Source of the DNA: Dendrophyllia cribrosa
Lineage: Eukaryota; Cnidaria; Anthozoa; Scleractinia; Dendrophylliidae
DNA length: 64,000 nt
Direction: 5' to 3'
Assembly (NCBI GenBank): GCA_024195265.1
Contig: JAJLRJ010000013.1
Location: forward strand, 19,929,021-19,993,020
In this document: in pieces, positions 24,625 through 34,864 of the stretch
How positions within the stretch are numbered: the first letter of the stretch is position 1
Layout: each line of letters opens with the position of its first letter
Notes under the pieces: model-generated
What the model was told of the DNA's origin: nothing
Database searches by the model: none
What the model saw: the letters and a program-made list of their open reading frames with translations, nothing else
Translations under genes and position numbers: made by a program

Positions 24625-25203
24625 CCCTATTCGGCCTGGGGAGAGGGGGGCGGGGGGGGCCAAAGTGCCCGCGCTAACTTTTAACATTCATAACTTCTTT
24701 AATATGTATTCAAACGCCATCAAACTTTGTGACTTTTCGTAAAATTTATCTTGCAACAATTCCATATGACAATTTGTTGATCACGTGACTTGATGTTTCC
24801 ATGGCAATAAGATTTTTGACAGCCATGTTTTCTGAAATTTGCATATTTATACCTTTGAATGAAGAAAAACAATGTTTATTGGTATAACTTTTGTATTTTT
24901 CCGTCATTTAGCGTTTATTTATTGGTTTTGATTAATTTTGCGTCAATTTGGACGGTTTTTAAGAGGTTTTAAAAAATTTCAGAAATCCAAGATGGCGGAT
25001 CCAAGATGGCGGCCGTATAACTAATTACCTAATAACTACGTCATATTACGTCATCGTTCCATTGTGCGGACCGCAAAGGAGACAGTTTTGGACGTACTAT
25101 GTACCCTCTAGGTTTCATTGTCATAGCCTTAATGTTCTTGAAGTTACGAAGGCCCCCCCCCCCCAGGCTCAGGAACTCAAAAAAAAGCCCAGGCTGAATA
25201 GGG
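24625..25203. mobile_element. piggyBac-like MITE with TTAA duplication
   Basis: TTAA/CCCTATTCGGCCTGGG at the left and CCCAGGCTGAATAGGG/TTAA at the right. The interior has no gene. It shares blocks (AAGATGGCGGATCCAAGATGG; CAGTTTTGGACGTACTAT) with 10,640-11,260. It abuts the 5' end of the R2-like element. Confidence 0.72.
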
Positions 25204-25235
25204 TTAATAATAATAATAATAATAAATCTGAAAAG

Positions 25236-25604
25236 ATGGGTAAAACGCCAAAAATCCCAAAGACAAAGAGCAATAAACGACAACAACCAAAATGGAGGAC
25301 AAGAATAGAGAATCAGATTAAAAGCATGGGAGCTGATCTGTCGGTACTAACGGACATGGCACAGAAAGGTGAAAGCCAAAAGATCTCCAAGAAAAAACAG
25401 AGAATTAAAAAGAAATACAAAATAACAACACATCAAGAACTGCAAACAGTAAGAGTGAAAATGAAAATTCAAGCAAAAGCCCAAAGAATCAGGAGATATG
25501 TAAAAAGAAGTAAACAATTCAGTCAAAACCAGATGTTTGCAAACAATAGGAAAAAGTTCTTCAGAAACCTTGGTAAAGACCAGATATCAGTTGAAAAACC
25601 ACCT

Positions 25605-25638
<34 letters not shown>

Positions 25639-26054
25639 TCTTGGAGAACGATAGAGAGCACAACCATTCAGCAGAGTGGATAAAGAGGGAGGAGCAGAAA
25701 TATGCTGATACAGAATACCAACCATGGGGGGACATAAGCCAAGATGAGTTGCAGACTGTTTTAAAGAAAGCAAGCAACTGGAAGTCACCCGGCCCTGATG
25801 CAGTTCCTAACTTCTGGCTAAAGCAACTCACAGCACTACATCAACACCTACTGAATGCATATAAGCAAGCAATAGAACACCCAGAAAATCTGCCTGATTG
25901 GTTCACTACAGCACAAACATATTTACTACCAAAGAACAAAGACACAGAGAACCCCCAAAACTATAGACCAATTGCCTGTTTATCAACATCCTACAAAGTG
26001 CTCACATCGATTTTAACCGAACGAAGCTACACCCATATCACAAAAAAAAAATGA
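25236..26054 (+). pseudogene. R2-like ORF, segment 1: N-terminal region and start of reverse transcriptase
   Basis: The first plausible ATG is at 25,236. A Lys/Gln-rich helical region is followed by SPGPDAVPNFWLKQL and NPQNYRPIACLSTSYKVLTS, the early reverse transcriptase motifs. The frame is lost in a ten-base A run at 26,041-26,051. Confidence 0.8.
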
Positions 26055-26058
26055 TATA

Positions 26059-26400
26059 TTGCCGGAAGAACAGAGAGGTTGTGTCAGGGATTCATATGGA
26101 TGCAAAGATCAGCTCTTAATAAATAAAATGATCATAGAAGACTGCAAAAAGAAGAAAAAGAACTTGAGTATGACTTGGATAGACTACAGAAAAGCCTACG
26201 ATAGTGTTCCTCATCGTTGGATACTGAAGACCTTACAGATGTACAGATTTAATGAAAAACTAATCAAGTTCATGAGAACCTCAATGAGCAACTGGAAAAC
26301 TACGATGAAGCTATCTTACAATGATGGATATATCACAACAGATCAGATCAAGATCAAAAGAGGGATCTTTCAAGGAGATTCATTCTCACCTCTGCTATTT
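26059..26400 (+). pseudogene. R2-like ORF, segment 2: reverse transcriptase palm
   Basis: Contains [33 protein letters not shown] (first catalytic Asp) and [14 protein letters not shown]. The sequence is cut exactly after SPLLF by the split-repeat insertion, and continues in frame at 29,051. Confidence 0.85.
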
Positions 26401-26475
26401 ACAGCGGTCTTACCCAAAGCGATATAAAAGGAGTCACCTCAAGGAATAAATTATCACTTCGAGAAAGAAGTTGTT
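26401..26475 (+). repeat. Split direct repeat A1
   Basis: Starts ACAGCGGTCTTACCC; matches 28,783-28,857. Its first 15 bases are also inverted at the end of B. Confidence 0.75.
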
Positions 26476-26489
26476 CGTTCAACTCGATC

Positions 26490-26705
26490 ATGGTCGAAGC
26501 GAACCAAGATTTACAAGCTCCAGAAGCTGAAGTGCCTCAAGTGCCTCAAGTGCCTCAAGTCCAGCAGCCTGCTCAGGATAATGTGCAACAGCCTGCTCCT
26601 CCTGGCGCCGCTCAAGGGGTAGTTTTCTTGCCTTTTTCTTTGTTCCCATTTCCGTGGTTTCTTCCTCCGCCCACGTGTCATTTATTTCATAGTGGTCTTC
26701 TCTGA
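26490..26705 (+). CDS. Short Pro/Gln-rich ORF of the split-repeat element, 71 aa
   Basis: Starts MVEANQDLQAPEAEVPQVPQ and contains repeated VPQ units. Its position just after A1 is where a gag-like ORF would begin. It may be a remnant; no family recognised. Confidence 0.35.
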   Translation: MVEANQDLQAPEAEVPQVPQVPQVQQPAQDNVQQPAPPGAAQGVVFLPFSLFPFPWFLPPPTCHLFHSGLL

Positions 26706-26764
26706 CTCCGGAGCAGAGGTTGGTTTTTCGTGGCAATTGTTTTTCACGTTTCCTTGCTCTTCCT

Positions 26765-27450
26765 AGTGTTTTTGTTAGTTACAGGGACGCAAATTGCTAA
26801 ATTACTCGTTCCCTGGTATTTTATGGTTGTGGCTCCAGAGCAGAAGTTATTTACGGCATTTGGCATTTACCTGACTCTGTCGAGCGTTTTGTTTGTTACA
26901 GGGACGCAAATTGGTAAATTACTCGTTCCCTGGTATTTTATAGTTGTGGCTCCAGAGCAGAAGTTATTTACGGCATTTGGCATTTACCTGACTCTGTCGA
27001 GCGTTTTGTTAGTTACGGGGACGTAAATTGCTAAATTACTCGTTCCCTGGTATTTTATAGTTGTGGCTCCAGAGCAGAAGTTATTTACGGCATTTGGTAT
27101 TTACCTGGCTCTGTCGAGCGTTTTGTTAGTTACAGGGACATAAATTGCTAAATTACTCGTTCCCTGGTATTTTATGGTTGTGGCTCCAGAGCAGAAGTTA
27201 TTTACGGCATTTGGTATTTTCCTGACTCTGTGGAGCGTCTTTTTTTGTCAGTTACAGGGACATAAATTGCTAAATTACTCGTTCCCTGGTATTTTATGGT
27301 TGTGGCTCCAGAGCAGAAGTTATTTACGGCATTTGGTATTTACCTGGCTCTGTCGAGCGTTTTCTTAGTTACAGTGACGCAAATTGCTAAATTACTCGTT
27401 CCCTGGTATTGTATTGTTTGTGGCTCCAGAGCAGAAGTGTTTATTACGGT
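26765..27450 (+). repeat. 117-bp minisatellite, six units, inside the split-repeat element
   Basis: Units contain AAATTGCTAAATTACTCG and TCCCTGGTATTTTATGG. Spacing of the CCCTGGTATT marker is 117, 117, 117, 122 and 117 bp. The unit length is divisible by three and gives one open frame over part of the array. Confidence 0.85.
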
Positions 27451-28717
27451 TTGTTGGTTACATATACTCGTATCTGTTTTATCTTGCTTACTGGTAAATT
27501 ATTTATCTGTTTTCCGCTATATTTGTTCGTTTCCTGCTGCCTACTTGTTTTCGGCTATTTATTTAATTGCTTTCTGTTTTGTTCAATGTTTGGCGCCTCT
27601 AGCCCCATGGCTTAAGTTTGTTTTGCGGGAATTTTCTATCTCAATCCTATGTCTGGGTGTTATTTCGTTGTCAGGAAGTATCCTGGTTGTGCAAGTATAT
27701 TTTGTGTTAATGCAGTTAAAGTTGTTTTTTATTATAGGTTATAATTTTCACTATATTTTTGCCTATGCGTATTTTGTTTTGTCTCGATTTTATTTCTTCT
27801 CCGTTTTGCTTCTCGTTTTGTTTTATTGTGTCATGCTGCGTCTATGGATTTATTTGTTGTATGGCCGTTTTTGTTTCCTGGCCTTGTTTAAGGTTTTAAT
27901 TATCACGTTTTGGCTTATTCTATTCAGCCTCTATTGTTCTTTGCCCCTTGTTTTTAGCCCCTTTTTTCACCGCTGCTCGTTAGAATTTGTTTTATGCATG
28001 CGCACATCGTTTTGCACCTCCTTTATTCTGTATTTGCATATATCCTTGTTCCCTTCGCTTCAAGCCTATTTTCCTTTACGCGTGTTTATGTTTCGCCTTC
28101 CTTTATTCCCTTACTCTTGGAATGACTGTTTGGAACGGGAGTCTTATTCCCTCTCGGATTACCGGGGCTCCAAGCTGTCATTCCCTGAGTCCCGTCGCGC
28201 TTGCCCCTTTTACCCTCTCACACGCCTTTTCTTTTGTCTTTCCCTTGTAGCCTCGCATTAAGCGCCTTCTAGTCGGTCATTTTTTCCATTCCATACTGGG
28301 AGATGTCGGATGATTTCAACCCTATTAGCCATTCTGCTCCCCACCTGCGTTGGGTTTATTATAGGGGTATGCCTTTAGACGTGACTCAGGGAATGACAGA
28401 GCCCTGCAACAAGCATATTTCTCCAGCTTTCCTTAAAGAAGTCCTTCACGGCTCCTCTAGCGTCCTCTCCCCCAAAACGTCCCCTACCCCAGTAATAGGC
28501 GTGTTTAAGAATGGGACAGGACTCTGTGTTGGCCCCACTACTGCTTCTTTTAGTCTGGGGTCTCTTATAGTTTAGTATGGGTATTTTAAATTGGGGTCCT
28601 TAGTTTAGTGTGGGTATTTTATGTTGGGGTCCTTAGTTTAGTTTGGGTGTTTAAGATTGCGGTCCTTAGTCAAGTCTCGGTTGTTTGTGTTACGGGGAAC
28701 CCGTTTGCATCTTTTCT
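27450..28717 (+). other. Interior of the split-repeat element, no recognised domain
   Basis: T-rich DNA. An open frame continues from the minisatellite to 28,261 and is very rich in Phe, Leu, Val and Cys; it looks compositional rather than coding. A short repeat (GGGGTCCTTAGTTTAGTGTGG type) occurs three times at 28,555-28,670. Confidence 0.4.
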
Positions 28718-28782
28718 GTGGCCGCCATTCTTCCATAACTCAAAGGAGTATGGGTAAGACCGGTGTAAATAGGATACTATTT
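28718..28782 (+). repeat. Split direct repeat B1
   Basis: GTGGCCGCCATTC ... GGATACTATTT; matches 28,986-29,050. Confidence 0.75.
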
Positions 28783-28857
28783 ACAGCGGTCTTACCCAAA
28801 GCGATATAAAAGGAGTCACCTCAAGGAATAAATTATCACTTCGAGAAAGAAGTTGTT
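28783..28857 (+). repeat. Split direct repeat A2
   Basis: Second copy of A, directly adjoining B1. Confidence 0.75.
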
Positions 28858-28985
28858 TGGTTCGTACTTGCTCATGCGTCGCGTTCAGCCTTGTGTCATC
28901 TTGCCTGTACTCCGCTCCTTTTGGTCACTTTCTATCCCGCCCTTCCCTCCCTTTGTATACTAACTTTTTGCCTCCGTATTCGAAA

Positions 28986-29050
28986 GTGGCCGCCATTCTT
29001 CCATAACTCAAAGGAGTATGGGTAAGACCGGTGTAAATAGGATACTATTT
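28986..29050 (+). repeat. Split direct repeat B2
   Basis: Second copy of B, at the 3' boundary of the insertion. Confidence 0.75.
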
Positions 29051-29344
29051 TGTCTAGCCCTTGTGCCTTTAACATCAGAGCTGGCTACATCTGGGTATGG
29101 TTACAAGATCTTAAACACAAGTGCTCCAATCAGCAATCTGTTTTATATGGATGATCTAAAATTGTATAGCAAGAACGAGCAAGAACAAGTTGGAGAACTG
29201 AAAATAGTAAAACAATTCAGTGATGATATTGGTATGGAATTTGGACTTGAGAAATGTGCCAAAGCCAGTTTCAAGAAAGGTAAACTGGCCTCAACTGGAA
29301 ACATAGTAATAGCTGATGACACAGAAATACAAGAGTTGGACCAG

Positions 29345-29391
<47 letters not shown>

Positions 29392-29446
29392 GCATAGCAA
29401 AATGAAAGAGAAGAGAAGAAAAGAATATAATAGGAGAGTAAGATAA
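29051..29446 (+). pseudogene. R2-like ORF, segment 3: reverse transcriptase catalytic motif
   Basis: Resumes with CLALVPL and contains LFYMDDLKLYSK (YMDD catalytic pair), then GMEFGLEKCAKASF. Ends at an in-frame TAA (29,444), after which the same frame continues. Confidence 0.85.
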
Positions 29447-30720
29447 ATCCTAAGAACTGAGCTCAATGGAAGAAACAAAATAGAAGCTATCAATAGTCTT
29501 GCAGTCCCAGTTGTGCAATATAGCTTTGGCATCATTGACTGGAAAATCTCAGAACTGAAGAAGATTGACACAAAAACACGCAAACTATTGAACATGCACA
29601 AGATGTTACATCCTAAAGCAGATGTGGAAAGGCTGTACATTCCAAGAAAAGATGGAGGTAGGGGTCTGATTGATGTAAAAACAGCATTCAAAACAGCAAA
29701 AATAGGGCTTGATCACTATCTGAAGCACAAAGAAGGGCAATATCCAAAGCAGGTGCTTGAACATGAAAGATCTAAAGCCAAAAATTCAATATCCAAGAAT
29801 GCTACTAAATTCAAAAGGGAAGTAACAATGCCAGAGTTTGAGAACAGAGAAGATAAATCTGCCTCTGAAAATGCTAAAGCCCTGAAACACGTGTTTAAGT
29901 TCAAGATGAATTCGATGAAAGAAGAAAAGTGGAAAAACAAAGCATTGCATGGCCAGTATCCAAAGATCCTAGAGAAGCCTCATGTAGACACAGTTACCAC
30001 CAACAAATGGTTGTCAAGTAATTTGAAAGGAGAAACAGAGGGACTACTTGTAGCAGCTCAAGACCAGGCAATAAACACCAGAAACTACCAGAAAGTAATA
30101 TGTGGCCAGCAAGTGGACAGCAAATGCAGAATGTGTTCGCAACATGAATAGACAGTGGACCATATTGTATCTGGATGTGAGGTATTAGCCAAAACAGAGT
30201 ACATCTCCAGACACAATAATGCTGCAGCATATCTCCATTGGAGCATCTGTAAAGATCATGATATAGAGATTACAGACAAATGGTACGAACACGAGCCAGA
30301 GACCGTGGTGCACAATAAAGATAACAACATCACCATCATGTGGGACATGCCAGTCAATACTGATAGAACTATAACAGCGAACAGACCAGACATTATCGTT
30401 AAAGATTCAGTGAATTCCACCTGCAAACTGATTGATATGACTGTTCCATCAGATAGAAACATCGCACTGAAGGAAACTGAAAAAAAAGCAAGTACAAAGA
30501 CCTAGAACTAGAAATACAGAGAATTTGGTATATGAAAACCGTAGTGATCCCTGTGGTTGTTGGTGCGCTTGGTACAGTGAAGAAGGGTATGGTAGAAAGC
30601 ATCAACAAAGTATCAGAGAGAGCTACTATGACAGAGATTCAAAAGATCTGCATGCTGGGATCTGCACGAATCCTCAGAAAGGTGCTCAGTGTATGAACAG
30701 AATGATTGACTTGAGTGACT
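29447..30720 (+). pseudogene. R2-like ORF, segment 4: thumb, zinc knuckle and endonuclease
   Basis: After the TAA the frame continues to a TAG at 30,149. That stop lies inside a CxxC-x8-H-x4-C knuckle (CRMCSQHE ... DHIVSGC). Beyond it lies the restriction-like endonuclease part with RPDIIVKDS and CKLIDMTVPS. A second poly-A frameshift follows at about 30,480, and the C-terminal part (SINKVSERATMTEIQKI) is in another frame. Confidence 0.75.
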
Positions 30721-30822
30721 GACGCTCTAGGTGCATGGTTTGCGACCGGCTGATGCACAAAAAGAACACCAGGAAAGACTGTGATAAAAGAGAGAATAAT
30801 AATAATAACAATAATAATAATA

Positions 30823-31190
30823 GGCCAAATAGAGCCTTGGAGTAGGGAGGGTTAGTGGGTGGGAAATTTTGGACAGGGGGTTGGTGGCGGTCAGGGGGTG
30901 CAGGGGTGGATGGAAGCTAGTGAGGGTTAGTAGATTGGTATGCAACATGAGTTTTTACTCGATTATTTAGGTCAAACATATTCCTAGAAAAGGTGGGGTT
31001 TAGGAAGAGGTGGGATGGTGTAAATTTGGGGTGTCTGCATAACTGTCATGATATTTAGAAACTGTAATTTAAATATCTTTTTTAAATATATAGGAGAGTC
31101 CGAAGATGGGAATAGGGATATGATTGGTGGTGTAAATTCGGGGGTGTCTGTATCGTTGACATGATATTAAAAACTGTAAAAAAACTTATT
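30823..31190. repeat. Two diverged tandem units of about 110 bp
   Basis: TGGTGTAAATTTGGGGTGTC and GGTGTAAATTCGGGGGTGTC head the two units at 31,018 and 31,128. Each is followed by a TGATATT...AAACTGTAA stretch. No gene. Confidence 0.6.
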
Positions 31191-31316
31191 GATACTATCT
31201 TGCACAGAGAGAACGCGAGCATTTCTCTTAATTAGTTCTAAACCCAAGAACAACACACATTCTTTTAATAATGAGGTTTATGAGTTTCTACAAGGATATA
31301 ACCCACGCATGCTTAC

Positions 31317-31411
31317 CGCAAGAACACCGCTGTTGACGGCTAGATGGAGAAGAGAGTTACCATCAATGTCAACGTCATATAAGAAGTCCTCAACTGTCCC
31401 TTCCCTATAGG
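31317..31411 (-). CDS. TRPA1-like gene B, exon 6, ankyrin repeat
   Basis: Ankyrin repeat with the signature NSLLHLAVNSG. Acceptor TTATTTCAG, donor GTAAGC, phase 1 in and 0 out. Confidence 0.82.
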
Positions 31412-31492
31412 CTGAAATAAATTGAAACCAAGAAAGTTTCAAAATCTGGGTGCATGAATTAGAGAAGTTACCTTCCAATGTTGCTTACACAC

Positions 31493-31601
31493 CGTGTTGG
31501 AACAGGAATTCCGCTGAATTCCTTGCACCTCTCTCGATGGCGTGAGCCAGTGGAGTCATTCCATCTTCATCCAAACTATGAGGATTTCCTAAATTTTCAA
31601 T
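31493..31601 (-). CDS. TRPA1-like gene B, exon 5, ankyrin repeat
   Basis: Codes for an ankyrin repeat with the signature MTPLAHAIERGA. The acceptor is CATTCAG. The donor GTGTGTAAG is set by the phase of the next exon (phase 1 out). Confidence 0.8.
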
Positions 31602-32600
31602 CTGAATGACGGAAAATACTTCAGTTAAGCAATTATAAAGTTTATAAAACTGTTTTCAAGAAATCGTGTAATGTCAGTGAAACAACAATGACCCATTTTC
31701 GTGGGCTGGGTTGGCTATATGCCCATTGTAGGGAACGTTAAATAACTCACTCACTGTTCGAAAAAGAGAAGGGGGCGTATTCCCCAGTGAAGTGGTACAA
31801 CCTTTCCTTGGGAGGGGGGGGGGGGGGGGGGGGGGGGAGGCTGCTGTTACGGGCCCACTGTCAATCGGCTTAAAAGCTGCTGTGGTGTCCATGCCAAGTC
31901 TGGTTAAAAGGGCATTTGGTCAAAATACACTAAATATATGACAAAGTAGCTTTGCTCAAACATAAAATTGCTTTTAGAACACCAAGATGATAACATCAAG
32001 TGATTTCTTCATGGAAGAACAAACCATAATAAGTTTTTTTTTCGATTTTTCCACGACACTTGGGAGTAACTTGAAAAAATTGGCCAATTTTTTCAAGTTG
32101 CAATCCATTTCCATCCTGGCCATCCGCAGCCAAAGATAACGAATACTAGTTTCTGTGCACTGGTAGAGTATTTTAAGGTTTCCATTGAAACAAATATGTT
32201 TTTTGGCGTTTCAAAGTGATACTAAAAATAGGTGACAGTGTCCCTTTCAGTAATTAGAATTAGTAATTTTCTTGCGCTTAGTTATGGTTCAATGTTTTTC
32301 GCCCTTGGCACTGCCATCTTTCACTCGTTCATTCTCTTCGTTCGAAACACGATCGCGGCTAAACACGAAGCGAATCTGAAAAATCGCACAACTAACAGAA
32401 AAAATGAAATGCTTGGGCTGCAAGCTAAGGTGTGATTACTTTGGTTTTCACTTCACGGTGGTTCTTTCTTTACCGTTATAACCTACCCCTCGCATTTGAG
32501 GATTATTGTCGATCAGCGGTCAGTACAAACAGGCTACAGTGATTAAACATTTCTCTTGCTCTCTTTACCAATTTTAGTGTATCGCAATTTCGACATAGTG

Positions 32601-32900
32601 ACTCTTCTACAGAACGTGATATTATGTTAGTGCATCGTGTTATCTAAACTAATAATTTACCAGTATTTTACAAATGTTATCATTGTCCAACTCAGCAGCA
32701 AGATGCAGTGGCGTGGACGAGTTACGACCGAGAGCGTTTGCGTCTGCGCGACTCTTCTACAGAACGTGATATTATATTAGTGCATCGTGTTATCTAAACT
32801 AATAATTTACCAGTATTTTACAAATGTTATCATTGTCCATCTCAGCAGCAAGATGCAGTGGCGTGCACGAGTTACGACCGAGAGCGTTTACGTCTGCGCG
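32601..32900. repeat. 150-bp tandem duplication covering an ankyrin exon
   Basis: Two units (32,601-32,750 and 32,751-32,900), differing at a handful of positions. They include the exon, its donor and the start of the following intron. Confidence 0.88.
32661..32756 (-). CDS. TRPA1-like gene B, duplicated ankyrin exon (copy 2)
   Basis: A near-identical copy of the preceding exon, with the signature STPLHLAAELDN and the same donor. The duplication starts inside the exon, so the original acceptor is missing. A substitute TTCTGTAG lies at the edge and would give a 32-codon phase 0-0 exon with an open frame. The polypyrimidine tract is weak. Whether it is spliced in, used alternatively or skipped cannot be told from the sequence. 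Confidence 0.45.
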
Positions 32901-32918
32901 ACCCTGATGAAGAAGAGT
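32811..32918 (-). CDS. TRPA1-like gene B, exon 4, ankyrin repeat (copy 1 of a duplicated exon)
   Basis: A 36-codon, phase 0-0 exon with the ankyrin signature CTPLHLAAEMDN. The acceptor is a good TTTTTGCAG and the donor GTAAATTATT. It connects smoothly to the exons on either side. A 150-bp tandem duplication directly downstream contains a second copy. Confidence 0.8.
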
Positions 32919-33267
32919 CTGCAAAAACAAAACCACATGATTACGTCACATTGGAGGAGATCAATTTTAACTCTCTTGTAGCGAATATTACAAGTTAAGT
33001 TCATTTTAGCATTTTTTCAAAGTTTGATTAATTTTGATCAAATTTTGGCGCTTTCCTCATGTGATAGAAATTTAATATGGCGTCCATTCGCAATGATGAC
33101 GTAATTTTCGCGTCATATGACATCATCACGCCAGTTGATCTACACTAACTTAGGTAGTTTTTGACGTACTGTAAGTAGCTTTAACATGCTACAAGTTACG
33201 AACCGGGCCCTTTTTTCTGGTTTCCTCTTTGTCCGAGGAGACCAAATAAAGCCCGGTTTGAATAGGT

Positions 33268-33945
33268 TATGGATTTCACCCACAGAATCGAAAGTTAGAA
33301 CCACCTCATGCAGCAGAATAAACAGTACTGGAGGAAAGTACTGCTCAGTAGCCTTCATTTGAATGGTCACACTTTAGGATTTCATCCACAGACTCAAATG
33401 TTAGAACCACCTTGTACAGCATAATAAACAGCATCACAGGAAAGTACTGCTCATTGGCCTTCATTTGAATGGTCACACTTTAGGATTTTATCCACAGACT
33501 CAAAAGTTAGAACCACCTTGTACAGCATAATAAACAGCACCACAGAAAAGTACTGCTCAGTAGCCTTCATTTGAATGGTCACACTTTAGGATTTCATCCA
33601 CAGACTCAAATGTTAGAACCACCTTGTACAGCATAATAAACAGCACCACAGGAAAGTACTGCTCATTGGCCTTCATTTGAATGGTCACACTTTAGGATTT
33701 CATCCACAGACTCAAAAGTTAGAACCACCTTGTACAGCATAATAAACAGTATCACAAGAAAGTACTGCTCAGTAGCTTTTATTTGAATGGTCACACATTA
33801 GAATCTCATACACAGCTAGCAGACTCAAAAGTTAGAACCACCTTGTACAGCATAACAAATAGCACCACAGGAAAGTGCATGCTGCTCAATAGCTTTTATT
33901 GGAATGGTCATACTTAAAGATTTTATCCGCAGACTAAAAAAATAG
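33268..33945. repeat. 106-bp tandem array, about six units
   Basis: The TTAGAACCACC marker occurs at 33,295, 33,401, 33,507, 33,613, 33,719 and 33,832. Each unit contains GGAAAGTACTGCTCA and GAATGGTCACACTTTAGG. Single diverged units occur at about 750-970, 34,500-34,700 and 60,745-61,085. Confidence 0.85.
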
Positions 33946-34025
33946 TGCCAAACTACATTGGTAACGGAGTTCCAAAGACTGAAAAGTTTAACTCGTGGTG
34001 CTAAAATGTAGCTGCGCATACTCAC

Positions 34026-34201
34026 CAGTACCAGCCTCTCGCTACCAACACGAATTGCGGTGTGCAGAGCAGTGTGACCCGCGTCATCAGTTTTGGTGAC
34101 GTCAGCACTGCACTCAAGCAGCCTTTCGACGATCCTAAGCTGTGTTGAGAGGATAGCTGTATGAAGAGGAGTTTTCCCTGACTTGTCCTCGGTGTTAACA
34201 C
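34026..34201 (-). CDS. TRPA1-like gene B, exon 3, ankyrin repeats
   Basis: Contains two clear ankyrin repeats, with the signatures KTPLHTAI and HTALHTAI. The acceptor is TTTCTCAG and the donor GTGAG. It restores phase 0 after the one-base overhang of the previous exon. Confidence 0.85.
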
Positions 34202-34770
34202 CTGAGAAATAAGCGGATATCAGAAAAAAGGCTACTTTAGAATACGGTATATAACTGGTCTGTATCTTTAAGTGAGTTTAGTGCACAAACGAGACATACT
34301 AGAGTGAATTAAGTGAATGGATACAGTCTGATGTAGTTGAAATTCCTTCATCACCAAGTTCAACGCAAGGCAACATAACCGATCTTATGGTTAATGAAGT
34401 GTCAAGCCATTTCAAAGGATGTCTGGGATCAAACGTAATGATCATTCCAATGGCTCTGCATGTTCGTTTTACAAACAAATGCCTAGTGTGGTGGCGCTTA
34501 ACTCTTTTATTCCCAGACTTAATTATGGAGAAATGTAGTGCATTTCTAACTTTTGAGTCTGTCAAAGAAATCCTACAGTGTGACCATTCAAATGAAACCT
34601 CTTCAGCAGTACTTTTGCATGGCACCATTTGTTTTTCAATATTGTACAAAATGAAATTGTGTTTTTCTTAAATTTTGGTTTTTGGCACTCTTGGGAGTTA
34701 AGGGTTAAACAAGTTTCTCTCCCAAACAATTGTATATAAAGGTAGCGTTATCAGTTTAAACACTCCTTAC

Positions 34771-34864
34771 TAGTGCCCTTGGATAAGAGTTTTTCGACTT
34801 CCTTTACTTCTCCGTTCAAAATCAGCTGGTGAATCATTGTTGACTTCTGACTTGGGAACTCTTC
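34771..34864 (-). CDS. TRPA1-like gene B, exon 2
   Basis: Codes for 31 residues plus one base. It includes IHQLILNGEVKEVEKLL, the helix pair of a first ankyrin-like repeat. The acceptor is a pyrimidine tract ending TTTCAG and the donor is GTAAGG. Phase 0 in, phase 1 out. Confidence 0.75.

Larger units (their letters stand above)
26401..29050 (+). mobile_element. Non-autonomous tyrosine-recombinase retroelement with split direct repeats (Ngaro/PAT-like)
   Basis: The structure is A1 (26,401-26,475), internal region, B1 (28,718-28,782), A2 (28,783-28,857), spacer, B2 (28,986-29,050). A1/A2 and B1/B2 are near-identical direct repeats. All junctions share the core CTATTT. The interrupted retrotransposon frame is restored exactly when the element is removed, with no target duplication. 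This is how circular intermediates of YR retrotransposons integrate. No reverse transcriptase or tyrosine recombinase is visible inside, so it would depend on another element. Confidence 0.72.
25208..30822 (+). mobile_element. R2-superfamily-like non-LTR retrotransposon, degenerate
   Basis: The coding parts appear in the order of an RLE-type non-LTR element: upstream region, reverse transcriptase, CCHC knuckle, restriction-like endonuclease. It starts next to a (TAA)n run and ends in an (AAT)n tail at about 30,797-30,822. Two poly-A frameshifts, two in-frame stops and a 2,650-bp insertion make it non-functional. The N-terminal DNA-binding fingers usual in R2 are not seen, so the 5' end is probably truncated. 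Confidence 0.75.

Noticed and set aside
26765..27450. CRISPR-like array
   Set aside because: Units are 117-bp tandem copies without unique spacers, in a eukaryotic retroelement. The same applies to the 106-bp array at 33.3 kb.
26765..28261. Frame of 321 codons as a membrane protein gene
   Set aside because: The hydrophobic composition follows from T-rich DNA, it begins inside a minisatellite, and no family features are seen.
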